Below are positions 41,600 through 50,641 of a DNA stretch of 64,000 bases, in pieces. This DNA comes from Bacillota bacterium (GTDB lineage: Bacteria > Bacillota > Clostridia > Lachnospirales > Lachnospiraceae): positions 1-64,000 of the forward strand of contig JAEZZQ010000026.1 in NCBI GenBank assembly GCA_023442465.1, written 5' to 3'. The position numbers and the translations under genes were made by a program. A model generated the notes under the pieces. The model did not search any database and had not been told where the DNA came from. It saw nothing but the letters and a program-made list of their open reading frames with translations. How positions within the stretch are numbered: the stretch's first letter is position 1; every line of letters starts with the position of its first letter.

Positions 41600-43823
41600 G
41601 GAGGACCACCGCTTCGTCCTTCGTAATCTCTATCCGGTATTCCTTTCCTGAATAATGAATCTGAAACCTCATCTTCTTCCATGTATCGGGAAGGTGAGGG
41701 TTTATTTTTACTGCGCCATTCTCGATATACATTCCGGCAAATCCTTTGACTGCCGTCATATATGCGCCCCCCGCCGCTGCCGGATGAGTGCCTCCGATGT
41801 AGACCAAGCCAGCCCATTCCTTGCCTCCTCCCGCCAAATCTGCGGAAGCGGATTTCAAAAAGAAAGGATAGGCCTTCTCCGGCATTCCTAGATGACATGC
41901 CAGTATGGCATACATGCAGGCACTTAAGGAAGAGCCATGCTCCGTGCGGGGCTCATAATAATCCCAGTTCTTTTTCAAAATATCTTCCGAAAAATCCTCC
42001 GGGAACAAATTCAGCCACGTCACCACATCCGCCTGCTTGATTACTTTCGTATGAGATGCTACTCCGTAAGCCCCGCCCCAATATTCTTTTTCATGAAGCA
42101 GCCGTTCCTTCACCTCTTTGACCGTTACATCTTCGAGTTGGGAATATCCCTCAAACTGTTCTATGATTCCGTTTTCATCCGGCTGCGGAATATATATTTT
42201 CTCCGCTGCGTCCTTATACTTCGCTTCCAAAGAAGAAAGGTCTGCTTCGTTCGTCTTATCCGCGCCAAGCGTTCCTTCCATAAACAGGCTTACCGTCTTC
42301 ACCGCACTTTCAAAGGTGTATTTCGCCATGCGGTTGGTATAGCCGTTGTTGTTAATTCTCTCATGATACTCGTCGGGGCCGATGCAATCGAGAATCTCAT
42401 ACCTCTCCCCGCCTACCCTCTTGTATAGCAGACTGTAGTAAAACATAGCACACTCCAGTACAGTTTCGGCGCCGCCTTCTCTTAACAGCGAATAATCTCC
42501 GGTCATTTCTGTATACTTCATGATTCCGTATACCACCGCCGCGGAAATATGATACTGCTTATCCCGGAAAAAAGTGCGCATGGGACGGCCGGTAAACACG
42601 TCTGTCACATTATAGTCGCTGCATGCATCAAATCCGCCTTCTTGGCTCTCCCAAGCGTAGAAGGCTCCTTCATATCCGTATTGCTTCGCCTTTTTTCTTG
42701 CTCCGGGCAGAGTATCGATGCGGTATTTCATAAGACTTTTGGCAACCTCCGGCTCAGTATTCAGGAAAAAGTCCAGCATGAACATTTCCGTATCCCAGAA
42801 TACCGCCCCCTTATATGTCTGCCCTGAAAGCCCCCTCGCCGCTATGGATAAACCCTCTTTGTGGCGCGGTGCAATGCAGTGCAGATGGTACAGCGAATAA
42901 TTCAGCGCCTCCATGGCCGCATCGTCCCCTTCAATGTACACTTCGCAGTGGTCCCATCTCTTTTCCCAACAGTCCGTATGTTCCTTTTTTACTTCTTCGT
43001 AGTCTTGCATAAGACAGCCCGTTACTGCTTTATAAAAAGCCTCGTCCCAATAGAACGCTTCACCCTTACGAATACAGCTCTCCTTATTAATGCCTTTTTC
43101 ACATCCGTCGGTATCCGCACTCGTATAAACACTCACCCATTTATCCACGGTATAGTCCGTATTACAGTCCGTCACGAAGATAATTCTTCTCAGAATCTCA
43201 TTCTCCTCCTGCTTAAGCTTCACCTCCGCCGGAAAATTCCACGCGCAGCGTTCGGATACCCATACCCTTTCCCCCTTCTCATGGGTAATTGCTTCGGCGC
43301 TTAAGATTCCGTCTTTTTCCTGAAATTCTACAGCGTCGTAATGGGGACCATGAATATCCCATACGTCACCGTCAATTCCCGTTACAATTTCCACATCCGC
43401 GTGGAAATCTGCCGTAACGGTATAGCGCAGTCCGATTCTATGTACGTTCACGGCATCCGCAAACTTCTCACTCTTTACTGTAACATTACCCCTGGGCGTT
43501 CGAAAAAGCGTCTTTCGTCTGAAGATACCATGGCGGTAATCCAGCTCACACTCATGCTGTAACGGCTCTTTTTCCGGCAGCCTATACATGGTCCCATCTA
43601 CCTTCAAGTAGGTATACAGGCCGTTTGGAGCATTTAAAGGCTCTCTCCAGCCATCCCCTACTTTATCGTAGATTCCGGCCAGATTCACCGCTGTAAGCTG
43701 TTCCTTGCGGTATTCCTCCAGGGTTCCCCGGATTCCCATATATCCATTGCCTATTAAAAATCGGTTGCCGGACCACGTAATTTCCTCCGGATCATATCCT
43801 TTTTTCCTTATATTCCAATCCAT
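41592..43823 (-). CDS. GH65 disaccharide phosphorylase (first)
   Basis: 743 residues from ATG 43823, with GAGGATAGAGGAG upstream. GH65 order: N-terminal super-sandwich (1-270), linker helices, (alpha/alpha)6 barrel, C-terminal jelly-roll. Key sites are GAVFWDTEMFMLDFFL in the barrel, the general acid Glu in CIGPDEYHERINNNGYTNRM, and the phosphate-binding G-S-S-L-S segment. The family splits alpha-glucosides such as maltose, kojibiose, nigerose or trehalose with phosphate into beta-glucose 1-phosphate and an acceptor; which one cannot be read safely. Cytoplasmic; five bases after the second GH65 gene, last of the importer operon. Confidence 0.92.
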   Translation of the reverse strand: MDWNIRKKGYDPEEITWSGNRFLIGNGYMGIRGTLEEYRKEQLTAVNLAGIYDKVGDGWREPLNAPNGLYTYLKVDGTMYRLPEKEPLQHECELDYRHGIFRRKTLFRTPRGNVTVKSEKFADAVNVHRIGLRYTVTADFHADVEIVTGIDGDVWDIHGPHYDAVEFQEKDGILSAEAITHEKGERVWVSERCAWNFPAEVKLKQEENEILRRIIFVTDCNTDYTVDKWVSVYTSADTDGCEKGINKESCIRKGEAFYWDEAFYKAVTGCLMQDYEEVKKEHTDCWEKRWDHCEVYIEGDDAAMEALNYSLYHLHCIAPRHKEGLSIAARGLSGQTYKGAVFWDTEMFMLDFFLNTEPEVAKSLMKYRIDTLPGARKKAKQYGYEGAFYAWESQEGGFDACSDYNVTDVFTGRPMRTFFRDKQYHISAAVVYGIMKYTEMTGDYSLLREGGAETVLECAMFYYSLLYKRVGGERYEILDCIGPDEYHERINNNGYTNRMAKYTFESAVKTVSLFMEGTLGADKTNEADLSSLEAKYKDAAEKIYIPQPDENGIIEQFEGYSQLEDVTVKEVKERLLHEKEYWGGAYGVASHTKVIKQADVVTWLNLFPEDFSEDILKKNWDYYEPRTEHGSSLSACMYAILACHLGMPEKAYPFFLKSASADLAGGGKEWAGLVYIGGTHPAAAGGAYMTAVKGFAGMYIENGAVKINPHLPDTWKKMRFQIHYSGKEYRIEITKDEAVVLPM

Positions 43824-43828
43824 CTCCT

Positions 43829-46135
43829 CTATCCTCTCCATGCGGCGGGAACTGCAATTTCCTTCGGTTCTTTGCCTACCGCGACCAACTTCCCGTATAA
43901 ATCGATATCGATGGCCTTTCCCTCTAAGGTGGATAAACATACCTTTTCCACATCTACTTCCACCAAGAGGACATCTTCCCTGTAACCGATGCGGAAGGAA
44001 TAGCTCCTCCACTGCTTCGGCATCGAAGGGCAAAGGCTTATATTCTCTCCGTCCGAGCGTAGCCCTCCGAAACCGTAGACGATATTCATCCATGCGGCTG
44101 CAATGGAAGTAGTGTGAAGCCCTTCGCTGCTGTTTCGGTTATAATTATCCAGATCCATCCTCGTAGCAAACTGGAAGAAACGGTAAGCCTCCTCGTGCTT
44201 CTTGAGCTGCGATGCTAAAATGGAATGCACCGACGGCGACAAGGAGCTCTCGTGAATGCATCGGGGCTCGTAGAACTCATAGTTAGCCCGAAGAGTATCC
44301 TCCCCGAAGGCGGAATTGAACAGAAGCATGAACATCAGCACATCCGGCTGTTTGATCATGTCATTGCGATAGATTCTGTCATAGGACCAATGATTATAGA
44401 GCGGGAAATCTTCAACCGGTATACGATCCACATCCACGTGCGGAAGCTTGAAATACCCCTCGTGCTGTTCGTAAATTCCTGTCTTCTCATCGAAGGGAAG
44501 GAACATATTCTCTTCCATCTCTTTCCACTCCCGGCATTCCTCCTCAGTCAGATTCCTTTTCAGGTAAAGAGCTTCCATCTCCTTCGGCTTCTCCTCCTTT
44601 AGCCTCCGGCAGACAGACAAAGTATAGGAAAACGTGAACTTCGCCATATAGTTGGTATAACAATTGTTATTTACCATCATCTGGAACTCGTCAGGCCCCA
44701 TAACTCCATAATATCCGAACTTCTTCCTATCTTCGGTAAAGTCTCCCCTGTCCGCCAGCATCCTGCATATTTCTATGAGCATTTCCATGCCGTACTCCAT
44801 GAGAAATTCTATGTCCTGGGTGAGTTTCTCGTAGAACCATATGCCGTATGCCACCGCAGTGGAGGCCTGAAGCTGTAAGCTGGCGTGCTGCCAGAGATTG
44901 CAGCATTCCTTTCCGCTGATGGTGGCTACCGGATAAAAGGCGCCTCTGCAATCCAAATCTCCGGCCCTCTCCTTCGCCTCTTTTAACGTCAGATAACGGA
45001 ACATAAGCAGATTTTTAGCTGCCTGCACATCATTGAACAGGAAAAATGGAAGGCAATACGTTTCCGTATCCCAGAAGGCATTCCCGTTGTATGCCTCTCC
45101 GGTCAGTCCCTTGGCTCCGATGTTCGTACCCGCCGCTGCTCCGTGATAGGTCTGGAACATTTGAAAGATGCAAAAGCGGATGCCCTGCTGGTTCCACTCA
45201 TCTCCTTCGATAGTAATATCCGCTTTCCTCCATACATTTTTCCACCAGCAGATATTATCTTGAAGCACTCCCTCGAAGCTTACGTTTTCCAGCTCTTTTA
45301 TCCCGCTGCTACATTGGGATAAAAAAGATTCCATGCTTCCGTGCTTATGTACTGCGTTATATACTTTTTTTGTTACAGTAACGGCTTTATTTCGGTCCAG
45401 CCTTATTACCAGAGCTCTGGCAACCCTCTTTTCCCCGATGATTGACGAGGCCGCAGGCTCTTCGACGCTTTTCGTATCTATGGAGCAGAAAGAATATACA
45501 TGCTGTGCGGTTCTCACCGTCTCACCCATAATCGCCAAATGGGAGCCCTCGCACTCCTGCACGCTGCACTTCCAAAGGGATTCCTTTGCCGATTGATGCA
45601 CAGTGTCGAAATCCAAACCTGACACAATTGTCACATCCCCGTCAAAATCTAATGCCTTTACTGTTATTCTCTGTACCGCTATTTTATTTTTCTTCATGGA
45701 AAGAAGTCTTTCAAATGTCAGTTCCAACTTCCTTCCGCTTTTCGTCTCCCATAAAAAGGAACGGGTGAGAAGGCCGGATTTCATGTCGAGCGTTCTTTTA
45801 AAAGAACTTATATTACATGTCCCGATATCCAGTGTTTCCCCATCCAAGTTGATTCTCGTATAAAGGAAGTCCACAGCGTTCACCATGAATTCTGTAGTAT
45901 CGACCACCCCCTTATAGCCTTGGCTCCCCTGCTTTTTCTCTTCGTATATGCCGTTAAAATAGCTTCCCTGCATATGCGCGCCGGTATAGCCCTCCTCGAA
46001 ATAGCCGCGCACTCCCATATATTCGTTCGCTTGGGAGAATACCGACTCCGCCACCTCACCGTACTCCGGGTCAAAACCATCCTCTATAATTTTCCATGCG
46101 TCAGCAAGAAAATATTTATCTGCAAATTTAGCCAT
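43829..46135 (-). CDS. GH65 glycoside phosphorylase (second, divergent)
   Basis: 768 residues with the same four-part GH65 layout: N-terminal start WKIIEDGFDPEYGEVAESVF with N-E-Y-M-G-V-R-G, NAFWDTETYCLPFFL in the barrel, and the acid Glu in VMGPDEFQMMVNNNCYTNYM. The sequence after the acid Glu (F-Q-M-M-V) differs from the Y-H-E-R of the first enzyme, where GH65 specificity residues lie, so the two probably act on different linkages or chain lengths. The phosphate loop is H-E-S-S-L-S-P-S. It lies between the permeases and the first GH65 gene. Both would feed beta-phosphoglucomutase. Confidence 0.9.
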   Translation of the reverse strand: MAKFADKYFLADAWKIIEDGFDPEYGEVAESVFSQANEYMGVRGYFEEGYTGAHMQGSYFNGIYEEKKQGSQGYKGVVDTTEFMVNAVDFLYTRINLDGETLDIGTCNISSFKRTLDMKSGLLTRSFLWETKSGRKLELTFERLLSMKKNKIAVQRITVKALDFDGDVTIVSGLDFDTVHQSAKESLWKCSVQECEGSHLAIMGETVRTAQHVYSFCSIDTKSVEEPAASSIIGEKRVARALVIRLDRNKAVTVTKKVYNAVHKHGSMESFLSQCSSGIKELENVSFEGVLQDNICWWKNVWRKADITIEGDEWNQQGIRFCIFQMFQTYHGAAAGTNIGAKGLTGEAYNGNAFWDTETYCLPFFLFNDVQAAKNLLMFRYLTLKEAKERAGDLDCRGAFYPVATISGKECCNLWQHASLQLQASTAVAYGIWFYEKLTQDIEFLMEYGMEMLIEICRMLADRGDFTEDRKKFGYYGVMGPDEFQMMVNNNCYTNYMAKFTFSYTLSVCRRLKEEKPKEMEALYLKRNLTEEECREWKEMEENMFLPFDEKTGIYEQHEGYFKLPHVDVDRIPVEDFPLYNHWSYDRIYRNDMIKQPDVLMFMLLFNSAFGEDTLRANYEFYEPRCIHESSLSPSVHSILASQLKKHEEAYRFFQFATRMDLDNYNRNSSEGLHTTSIAAAWMNIVYGFGGLRSDGENISLCPSMPKQWRSYSFRIGYREDVLLVEVDVEKVCLSTLEGKAIDIDLYGKLVAVGKEPKEIAVPAAWRG

Positions 46136-46150
46136 ATATTCACCCGTCTC

Positions 46151-47029
46151 CTATCCCTTTACGGCGCCAGCCGCCGCGCTGTCGGTAATCTGCTTCTGGA
46201 AAATCGCAAACAATACAGTGGGAGGTATGATGGAAAATACTACTGCCCGCAAAACGCTCACCGCATCTGTAGGCGTATCTTTGAAGGCGAAGAGCTTCAC
46301 CATAACCGTTTCTTTTCCCGAGCCGTTCAATACCAGATATGGGAAAAGGAAATCCGACCATGCTGCGGTAACCGCAAATATAGCAACTACCATAATAATG
46401 GGCTTACTAAGAGGCAGCATTATTCTTATGAACACCTGCAGCACGCCGCAGCCGTCCAGCCTCGCAGCCTCCAAAAGCTCTGACGGAAGCCCCTCGAAAA
46501 ATTCCTTGAACAATACTACATAGAACGCATTTGCACCGAAAGCCAGCCAGATCGGAATAAAACTTCCCTTAAGTCCTATCAGGCTTATATTTCTTATTAC
46601 AGCTACGATACTGGTGGTAGCCGGAATGAGCAGGCTCCACATAACCAACGCCCATGCGACCTTATAGCCCTTGGGCTTTAGCACGGCGAATCCATAAGCC
46701 AGAAGGCCGTTGAAAATAACGGCGCATATAGTGCTTCCGCCTACAGCAATTGCTGAATTGATATAATACTTTCCGAATTTAAAAGCCTTCCACGTAACCC
46801 GGAACTTTTCAAAATCGAAGGTAGTAGGCCAAATAGTAGCGTTCCTCGTGAATTCCTTGATGTCCTTAAACCCTGCCAGCATAACCCATACTGCAGGAAA
46901 CACGCAGATGAGAACAATCAAAAAGCACATCAGCAATATAACAGCCGCAAGGACTTTTACCTTGGGAGATTTTATATCATAGCCTCTGATGGCACCGTCT
47001 TTTTTATCCGTATAGCTTTGAAACAACAT
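46151..47029 (-). CDS. Sugar ABC transporter permease (MalG type)
   Basis: 292 residues, six membrane helices, ATG behind AGGGAGAGG. The C-terminal coupling motif ELLEAARLDGCGVLQVFIRIMLP (EAA loop) and the end in S-A-A-A-G-A-V-K-G are typical of carbohydrate-uptake-1 inner permeases. It pairs with the MalF-like protein encoded 12 bases upstream. Neither this operon nor the second importer in the window encodes an ATPase, so a shared MsmX/MsmK-type ATPase encoded elsewhere is expected. Confidence 0.93.
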   Translation of the reverse strand: MLFQSYTDKKDGAIRGYDIKSPKVKVLAAVILLMCFLIVLICVFPAVWVMLAGFKDIKEFTRNATIWPTTFDFEKFRVTWKAFKFGKYYINSAIAVGGSTICAVIFNGLLAYGFAVLKPKGYKVAWALVMWSLLIPATTSIVAVIRNISLIGLKGSFIPIWLAFGANAFYVVLFKEFFEGLPSELLEAARLDGCGVLQVFIRIMLPLSKPIIMVVAIFAVTAAWSDFLFPYLVLNGSGKETVMVKLFAFKDTPTDAVSVLRAVVFSIIPPTVLFAIFQKQITDSAAAGAVKG

Positions 47030-47041
47030 ATCCTCTCCCTC

Positions 47042-47923
47042 CTAATCTTCCTTTTTTCTCGTTGCAACCGTATAAATACCGCTGAGTATGATGAGTACAA
47101 TACAAATCATAACGGACAGCGCTGCGCCTGACGGGAAATCAAAGTCGCGGAATGCATAGCGATACATGAGCATCATCAACGAAATGCTCGCATTGTTCGG
47201 TCCGCCATTGGTCATGACCATAGGCTCGTACAAAATCTGGAACACCGATATGATCTGTAACAACAGCAGCGTCTTCGCCAACGAAAAAACGCTGGGCAGG
47301 GTAATATGCCTGATTCTCTGCCTGATACCCGCACCGTCTATAGTAGCCGCCTCATACAGATCCGGGCTGATACTGCTTATATTCGCCATGTAGATGAGAG
47401 CTGTGGCTCCGGCACTTTTCCACGTCAGGGTAATGATGATGAGCGGAATCGTCCAGTGAGGATTGGTAAGCCAAAGCTGAGGATCGATTCCAAACCTCGA
47501 TAAAATTATATTCAAAACTCCCGTCTTGCCCGGATTAAAGAAAAAGCTCCAAATCCATACGGTCGCCAGACCGGGGACAATATTGGGAAAGTAAATTCCT
47601 ACTCTGAAAAGACCTTTAAATCTCACGGTCTCCGAAATTAATATGCCCAATGCGATGGGCACCAAAAATCCTATGACTAAGGACCATAGCGTATAGCTGA
47701 ACGTATTCTTAAATGCCGCTATGAAATCCGGGTTGTTGACCACCTTTATGTAATTGTCGAAGGCTACAAATTCCTGCAGCTCGTATCTGACTGCGCTGAA
47801 CATGGACAGTCTGACGTTCTCTAACAGCGGCTCCCATACATAAAAAGCAAATAACAGCAATGTAGGAAGCATTACAAGCCAGCCCAGTAAGTCTCTTTTT
47901 TTAAATGATTTACGTTTGCGCAT
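47042..47923 (-). CDS. Sugar ABC transporter permease (MalF type)
   Basis: 293 residues from ATG 47923 (GGAGG 11 bases upstream; a GTG four codons earlier overlaps the ribosome site). Six helices, basic N-terminus, the P-x-L-L-L-F-A-F-Y first helix and the EAA loop DLYEAATIDGAGIRQRIRHITLP. It works with the MalG-like protein and the lipoprotein encoded upstream to import the oligosaccharide split by the two GH65 enzymes. Confidence 0.93.
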   Translation of the reverse strand: MRKRKSFKKRDLLGWLVMLPTLLLFAFYVWEPLLENVRLSMFSAVRYELQEFVAFDNYIKVVNNPDFIAAFKNTFSYTLWSLVIGFLVPIALGILISETVRFKGLFRVGIYFPNIVPGLATVWIWSFFFNPGKTGVLNIILSRFGIDPQLWLTNPHWTIPLIIITLTWKSAGATALIYMANISSISPDLYEAATIDGAGIRQRIRHITLPSVFSLAKTLLLLQIISVFQILYEPMVMTNGGPNNASISLMMLMYRYAFRDFDFPSGAALSVMICIVLIILSGIYTVATRKKED

Positions 47924-47973
47924 TATGCGAAACACCTCCTCGCTTTTTGTGGGAAGCTCCCATCATAGAAACC

Positions 47974-48002
47974 GGAGAAAACCGTTTTTCGCGATTTTCT
48001 CC
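47974..48002 (-). other. Intercistronic hairpin between binding-protein and permease genes
   Basis: GGAGAAAA and TTTTCTCC (47974-47981, 47995-48002) form a perfect 8-bp stem without a T-run in the 122-base spacer. Such hairpins often stabilise the upstream message so the binding protein is made in excess. Confidence 0.5.
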
Positions 48003-48045
48003 ATGTTTTTATGCTTTATGTTAATACCTTCCCTTTATATTTCCT

Positions 48046-49542
48046 TTAGTTTGCCGAATTAGCATCGTCAAGCAGCTTCTGATAGTTGTCGTTCGCTGTG
48101 TTCATAAGTGCCGTTACATCGGCATTCTTATCCGTAATAACAGACTGTAACACCTTGGTGAGCTCACTGTACATATCCTGTGTTAAGCCCGGCTCTTCGG
48201 AACGAAGACCTTCGGAAGAGGTAGCATCAAAGTAAGGCTGGAACATCTTTGTATCTACATTGCCATACTCTTCGATGATTTTTGCTTCCGCATCCAGGAT
48301 AGCCTGATCGGTCCAGCAAGGGAATCTGGGAATAACCGGGACTCCTGCTGCCGATTTGTTCTCAGCATCCGCCTGCATACCGGCTATCGCATCTTCCGAT
48401 ACAGAGGGGCCTTTGCCCATTACTTCGATATAATCCAAAGCAGCGTTGATCTGTTCCGGAGTCGCGTCTTTAGAGAACATATAAGGAGTACCGCCGAATA
48501 GGGAATACTGACCGCCGGGGCCTTCCGGAATCGCGCACATCGCCAGTTTGTCTACAGGAAGTCCGTTCACCTGTGTAGGCTGGTTTACCGCATCGTTAGC
48601 TGCAATATACATAGCCGCATTGCCCGTTCCAAGCTGTGTAAAGCCCGTTCCCCAATCTTCGTTGGTAGGATCTGCGGTAAGCACGTCATAATCCCATTTC
48701 AAAGACTTCACGAATTCCATCGCTTCGATGGCTTCCGGAGAGTTCAAGTTAGAGGTAAAGGTTCCGTCACCGTTATCAATACAGAGCGTAGCACCGAAAT
48801 TCCATGCTATATTGGAAAAATGCCATCCGCCTGCTCCGTCCTTTGCTAACAATACAAAACCTGCTGCTCCGGTCTTGTCTTTGATGGTCTTAGCTGTCTG
48901 TGCAAGCTCTTCCATCGTCTTAGGATAAAGAGGATAACCATCCGCATCCACCAGACCTGCTTCCTCAAAAAGCTCTACATTCAGCATAAGTCCCAGCGCA
49001 TAGCCGTCACGGGGAATTCCGTAAATGTTGCCGTCCTTGTCGGACAATAATTCCTTGATGGAAGGATTCATGGAATTCAGCCATCCTTTTCCATCCAATT
49101 CAGAGGTTATATTAGCAACTGCCTTGCTGGCAATCAGCTTCTGGGGCTCTGTGAACCATGACTCAAATACGGTAGGACAGTTGCCGGACTCTACCATAGG
49201 CATGAACGTGTCCGTAGCATATTTGTAATATGCCGGGGTGTATGTAGCATTCGGATTCTTCGTTTTCATCGTCTCAACAAAGCCTTCGTGCATTGCGATA
49301 TCGTCCGCCAAAGTATCCTCCGGCCAGATTCCAAGGGTTACTTCCACAGGTTCCGCTTCCGCAGGTTCCTGCACCTCTGCTTCACCTGATGCCTCAGTCT
49401 TCGTTTCATCTGCCGTCGTGGTTTCCTGCGTCGCTTCCGTAGCTGCCGTTTCGCTGGAGCTTCCGCATCCGGCAAGCATAGACATCGTTAATGTCATACA
49501 GCATACAATGCCCAAAATTCTTTTTACTGCTTTCTTCTTCAT
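48046..49542 (-). CDS. Sugar ABC transporter substrate-binding lipoprotein
   Basis: 498 residues. Lipoprotein signal with lipobox LAGC (Cys near 26), an acidic Thr/Glu/Ala-rich linker of about 45 residues, then a family 1 (MalE/MsmE-like) binding fold: E-V-T-L-G-I-W-P-E-D, F-E-S-W-F-T-E-P, D-G-N-I-Y-G-I-P-R-D-G, G-N-A-A-M-Y-I-A-A and G-G-T-P-Y-M-F-S. It is longer than the usual 420-450 residues, fitting an oligosaccharide binder. First gene of the operon under two LacI-type operators. Confidence 0.92.
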   Translation of the reverse strand: MKKKAVKRILGIVCCMTLTMSMLAGCGSSSETAATEATQETTTADETKTEASGEAEVQEPAEAEPVEVTLGIWPEDTLADDIAMHEGFVETMKTKNPNATYTPAYYKYATDTFMPMVESGNCPTVFESWFTEPQKLIASKAVANITSELDGKGWLNSMNPSIKELLSDKDGNIYGIPRDGYALGLMLNVELFEEAGLVDADGYPLYPKTMEELAQTAKTIKDKTGAAGFVLLAKDGAGGWHFSNIAWNFGATLCIDNGDGTFTSNLNSPEAIEAMEFVKSLKWDYDVLTADPTNEDWGTGFTQLGTGNAAMYIAANDAVNQPTQVNGLPVDKLAMCAIPEGPGGQYSLFGGTPYMFSKDATPEQINAALDYIEVMGKGPSVSEDAIAGMQADAENKSAAGVPVIPRFPCWTDQAILDAEAKIIEEYGNVDTKMFQPYFDATSSEGLRSEEPGLTQDMYSELTKVLQSVITDKNADVTALMNTANDNYQKLLDDANSAN

Positions 49543-49573
49543 TTTTTGCTCTCCCTTCTTTATTTACATTTAT

Positions 49574-49590
49574 AGTTTAACGTTAAACCT
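49574..49590. promoter_or_regulatory. LacI-type operator 1 of the importer operon
   Basis: AGTTTAACGTTAAACCT, with a perfect 14-bp palindromic core GTTTAACGTTAAAC, lies 32 bases before the lipoprotein start codon, in the leader or promoter. Confidence 0.8.
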
Positions 49591-49684
49591 CAAATATTTA
49601 TATTTTTTTACATTTTCTTACATCATATTTTTGATAAACGCCCTTTTTTAGCCTATTCTATATTTAATGTAAATAGTTTTTATT

Positions 49685-49701
49685 AGTTTAACGTTAAACC
49701 T
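49685..49701. promoter_or_regulatory. LacI-type operator 2 of the importer operon
   Basis: A copy identical over all 17 bases to the site at 49574-49590, 111 bp upstream of it, a distance that would allow repression by looping. Confidence 0.8.
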
Positions 49702-49875
49702 ATTGTACCATTCAAAGTTTTGGCTGTCAATATTAACAATATCGTCAATACTAACAAATTTTTTTATCCAAAATATAGGTGTTTGCGTTTATACCTTTGT
49801 GCACTTTTTACAATTAACGTGTTTTATGGTTATCCTTCAGATAAAATCTGAACTGTAACATACTAAAAATTTCTT

Positions 49876-50625
49876 TCATATGATTTCCTCTACTCCTCCA
49901 TCTTTTCTGAACTGAGCAGGAGACACCCCTTTTATCTTCTTGAATACCTTGGAAAAATATTTCTCATCGTGAAAGCCTACCTTAAAAGCAATTTCATATA
50001 TTTTCAGCCGGTTCTGCTTTAAATAAAAGCAGGCGTGTTCTACCCGTATTCCGTTCAGATAATCTATGAAGCAGCAGTCCATACTTCCGGAAAAGAGCGC
50101 AGAGAGATAGCTCGCCGTAATATCCACCTGGTTCGCCACTCCGACGAGGGTGAGATTCTCGTTATAGTGCTCCTTGATGTATTCCGCCGCCCGGTTGACA
50201 AGGTAGTTGTCGGTCACATCCTCTCTGGCACTTTCCTTCTTCTCCTTCCCGAGAACAGAATCCACCGCCTCGTTGACGAGACGAAGTATCTCTGTGGAGC
50301 GGCAGGGCTTGAGCACATACTCCTTTACCCCGTATTTCAAAGCGGTCTGGGCGTATCTGAATTCGTCGTAACCGCTTAAAATAATGGTAGCGGGAAGAAT
50401 ATTCAGCTCACTTGCCTCCTTCATGACTTCCAGTCCATTCTTTCCGGGCATCTGAACATCCAGAAGCATCAGCTCCGGACGGTAGCGCAGAATCAAGTCG
50501 ATGGCTTCCTGCCCGTTGCATGCGGTATATATGCGGTCGATTCGGTCGCTGTGGAGCCTTATGTAATTGGAGATTCCGTTTCGGATGTTATCTTCATCAT
50601 CTACGACCAGTAATTTTATACCCAT
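49876..50625 (-). CDS. YesN-type response regulator (receiver plus AraC domain)
   Basis: 249 residues. Receiver (1-120) with D-D at 9-10, phospho-acceptor Asp56 in LMLLDVQMPGKNG and Lys in YVLKPCR. The C-terminal AraC domain (about 145-245) has two helix-turn-helices: NLTLVGVANQVDITASYLSALF and L-K-I-Y-E-I-A-F-K-V-G-F-H-D-E-K-Y-F-S-K-V-F-K-K. It lies 16 bases after the YesM-like kinase gene in the operon of the second sugar importer and most likely activates that operon's promoter upstream of 55789. Confidence 0.93.
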   Translation of the reverse strand: MGIKLLVVDDEDNIRNGISNYIRLHSDRIDRIYTACNGQEAIDLILRYRPELMLLDVQMPGKNGLEVMKEASELNILPATIILSGYDEFRYAQTALKYGVKEYVLKPCRSTEILRLVNEAVDSVLGKEKKESAREDVTDNYLVNRAAEYIKEHYNENLTLVGVANQVDITASYLSALFSGSMDCCFIDYLNGIRVEHACFYLKQNRLKIYEIAFKVGFHDEKYFSKVFKKIKGVSPAQFRKDGGVEEII

Positions 50626-50641
50626 AAATTTCTCCTTTTGT

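Larger units (their letters stand above)
49543..49875. promoter_or_regulatory. Control region of the GH65/importer operon
   Basis: 333 bases between the lipoprotein gene start and the end of the YesN-like gene. It holds two identical LacI-type operators (49574-49590, 49685-49701) 111 bp apart, a very AT-rich stretch between them that must contain the promoter, and GAAGGGAG as ribosome site. The part from 49702 to 49875 is AT-rich with no open frame and no clear terminator. Confidence 0.6.
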
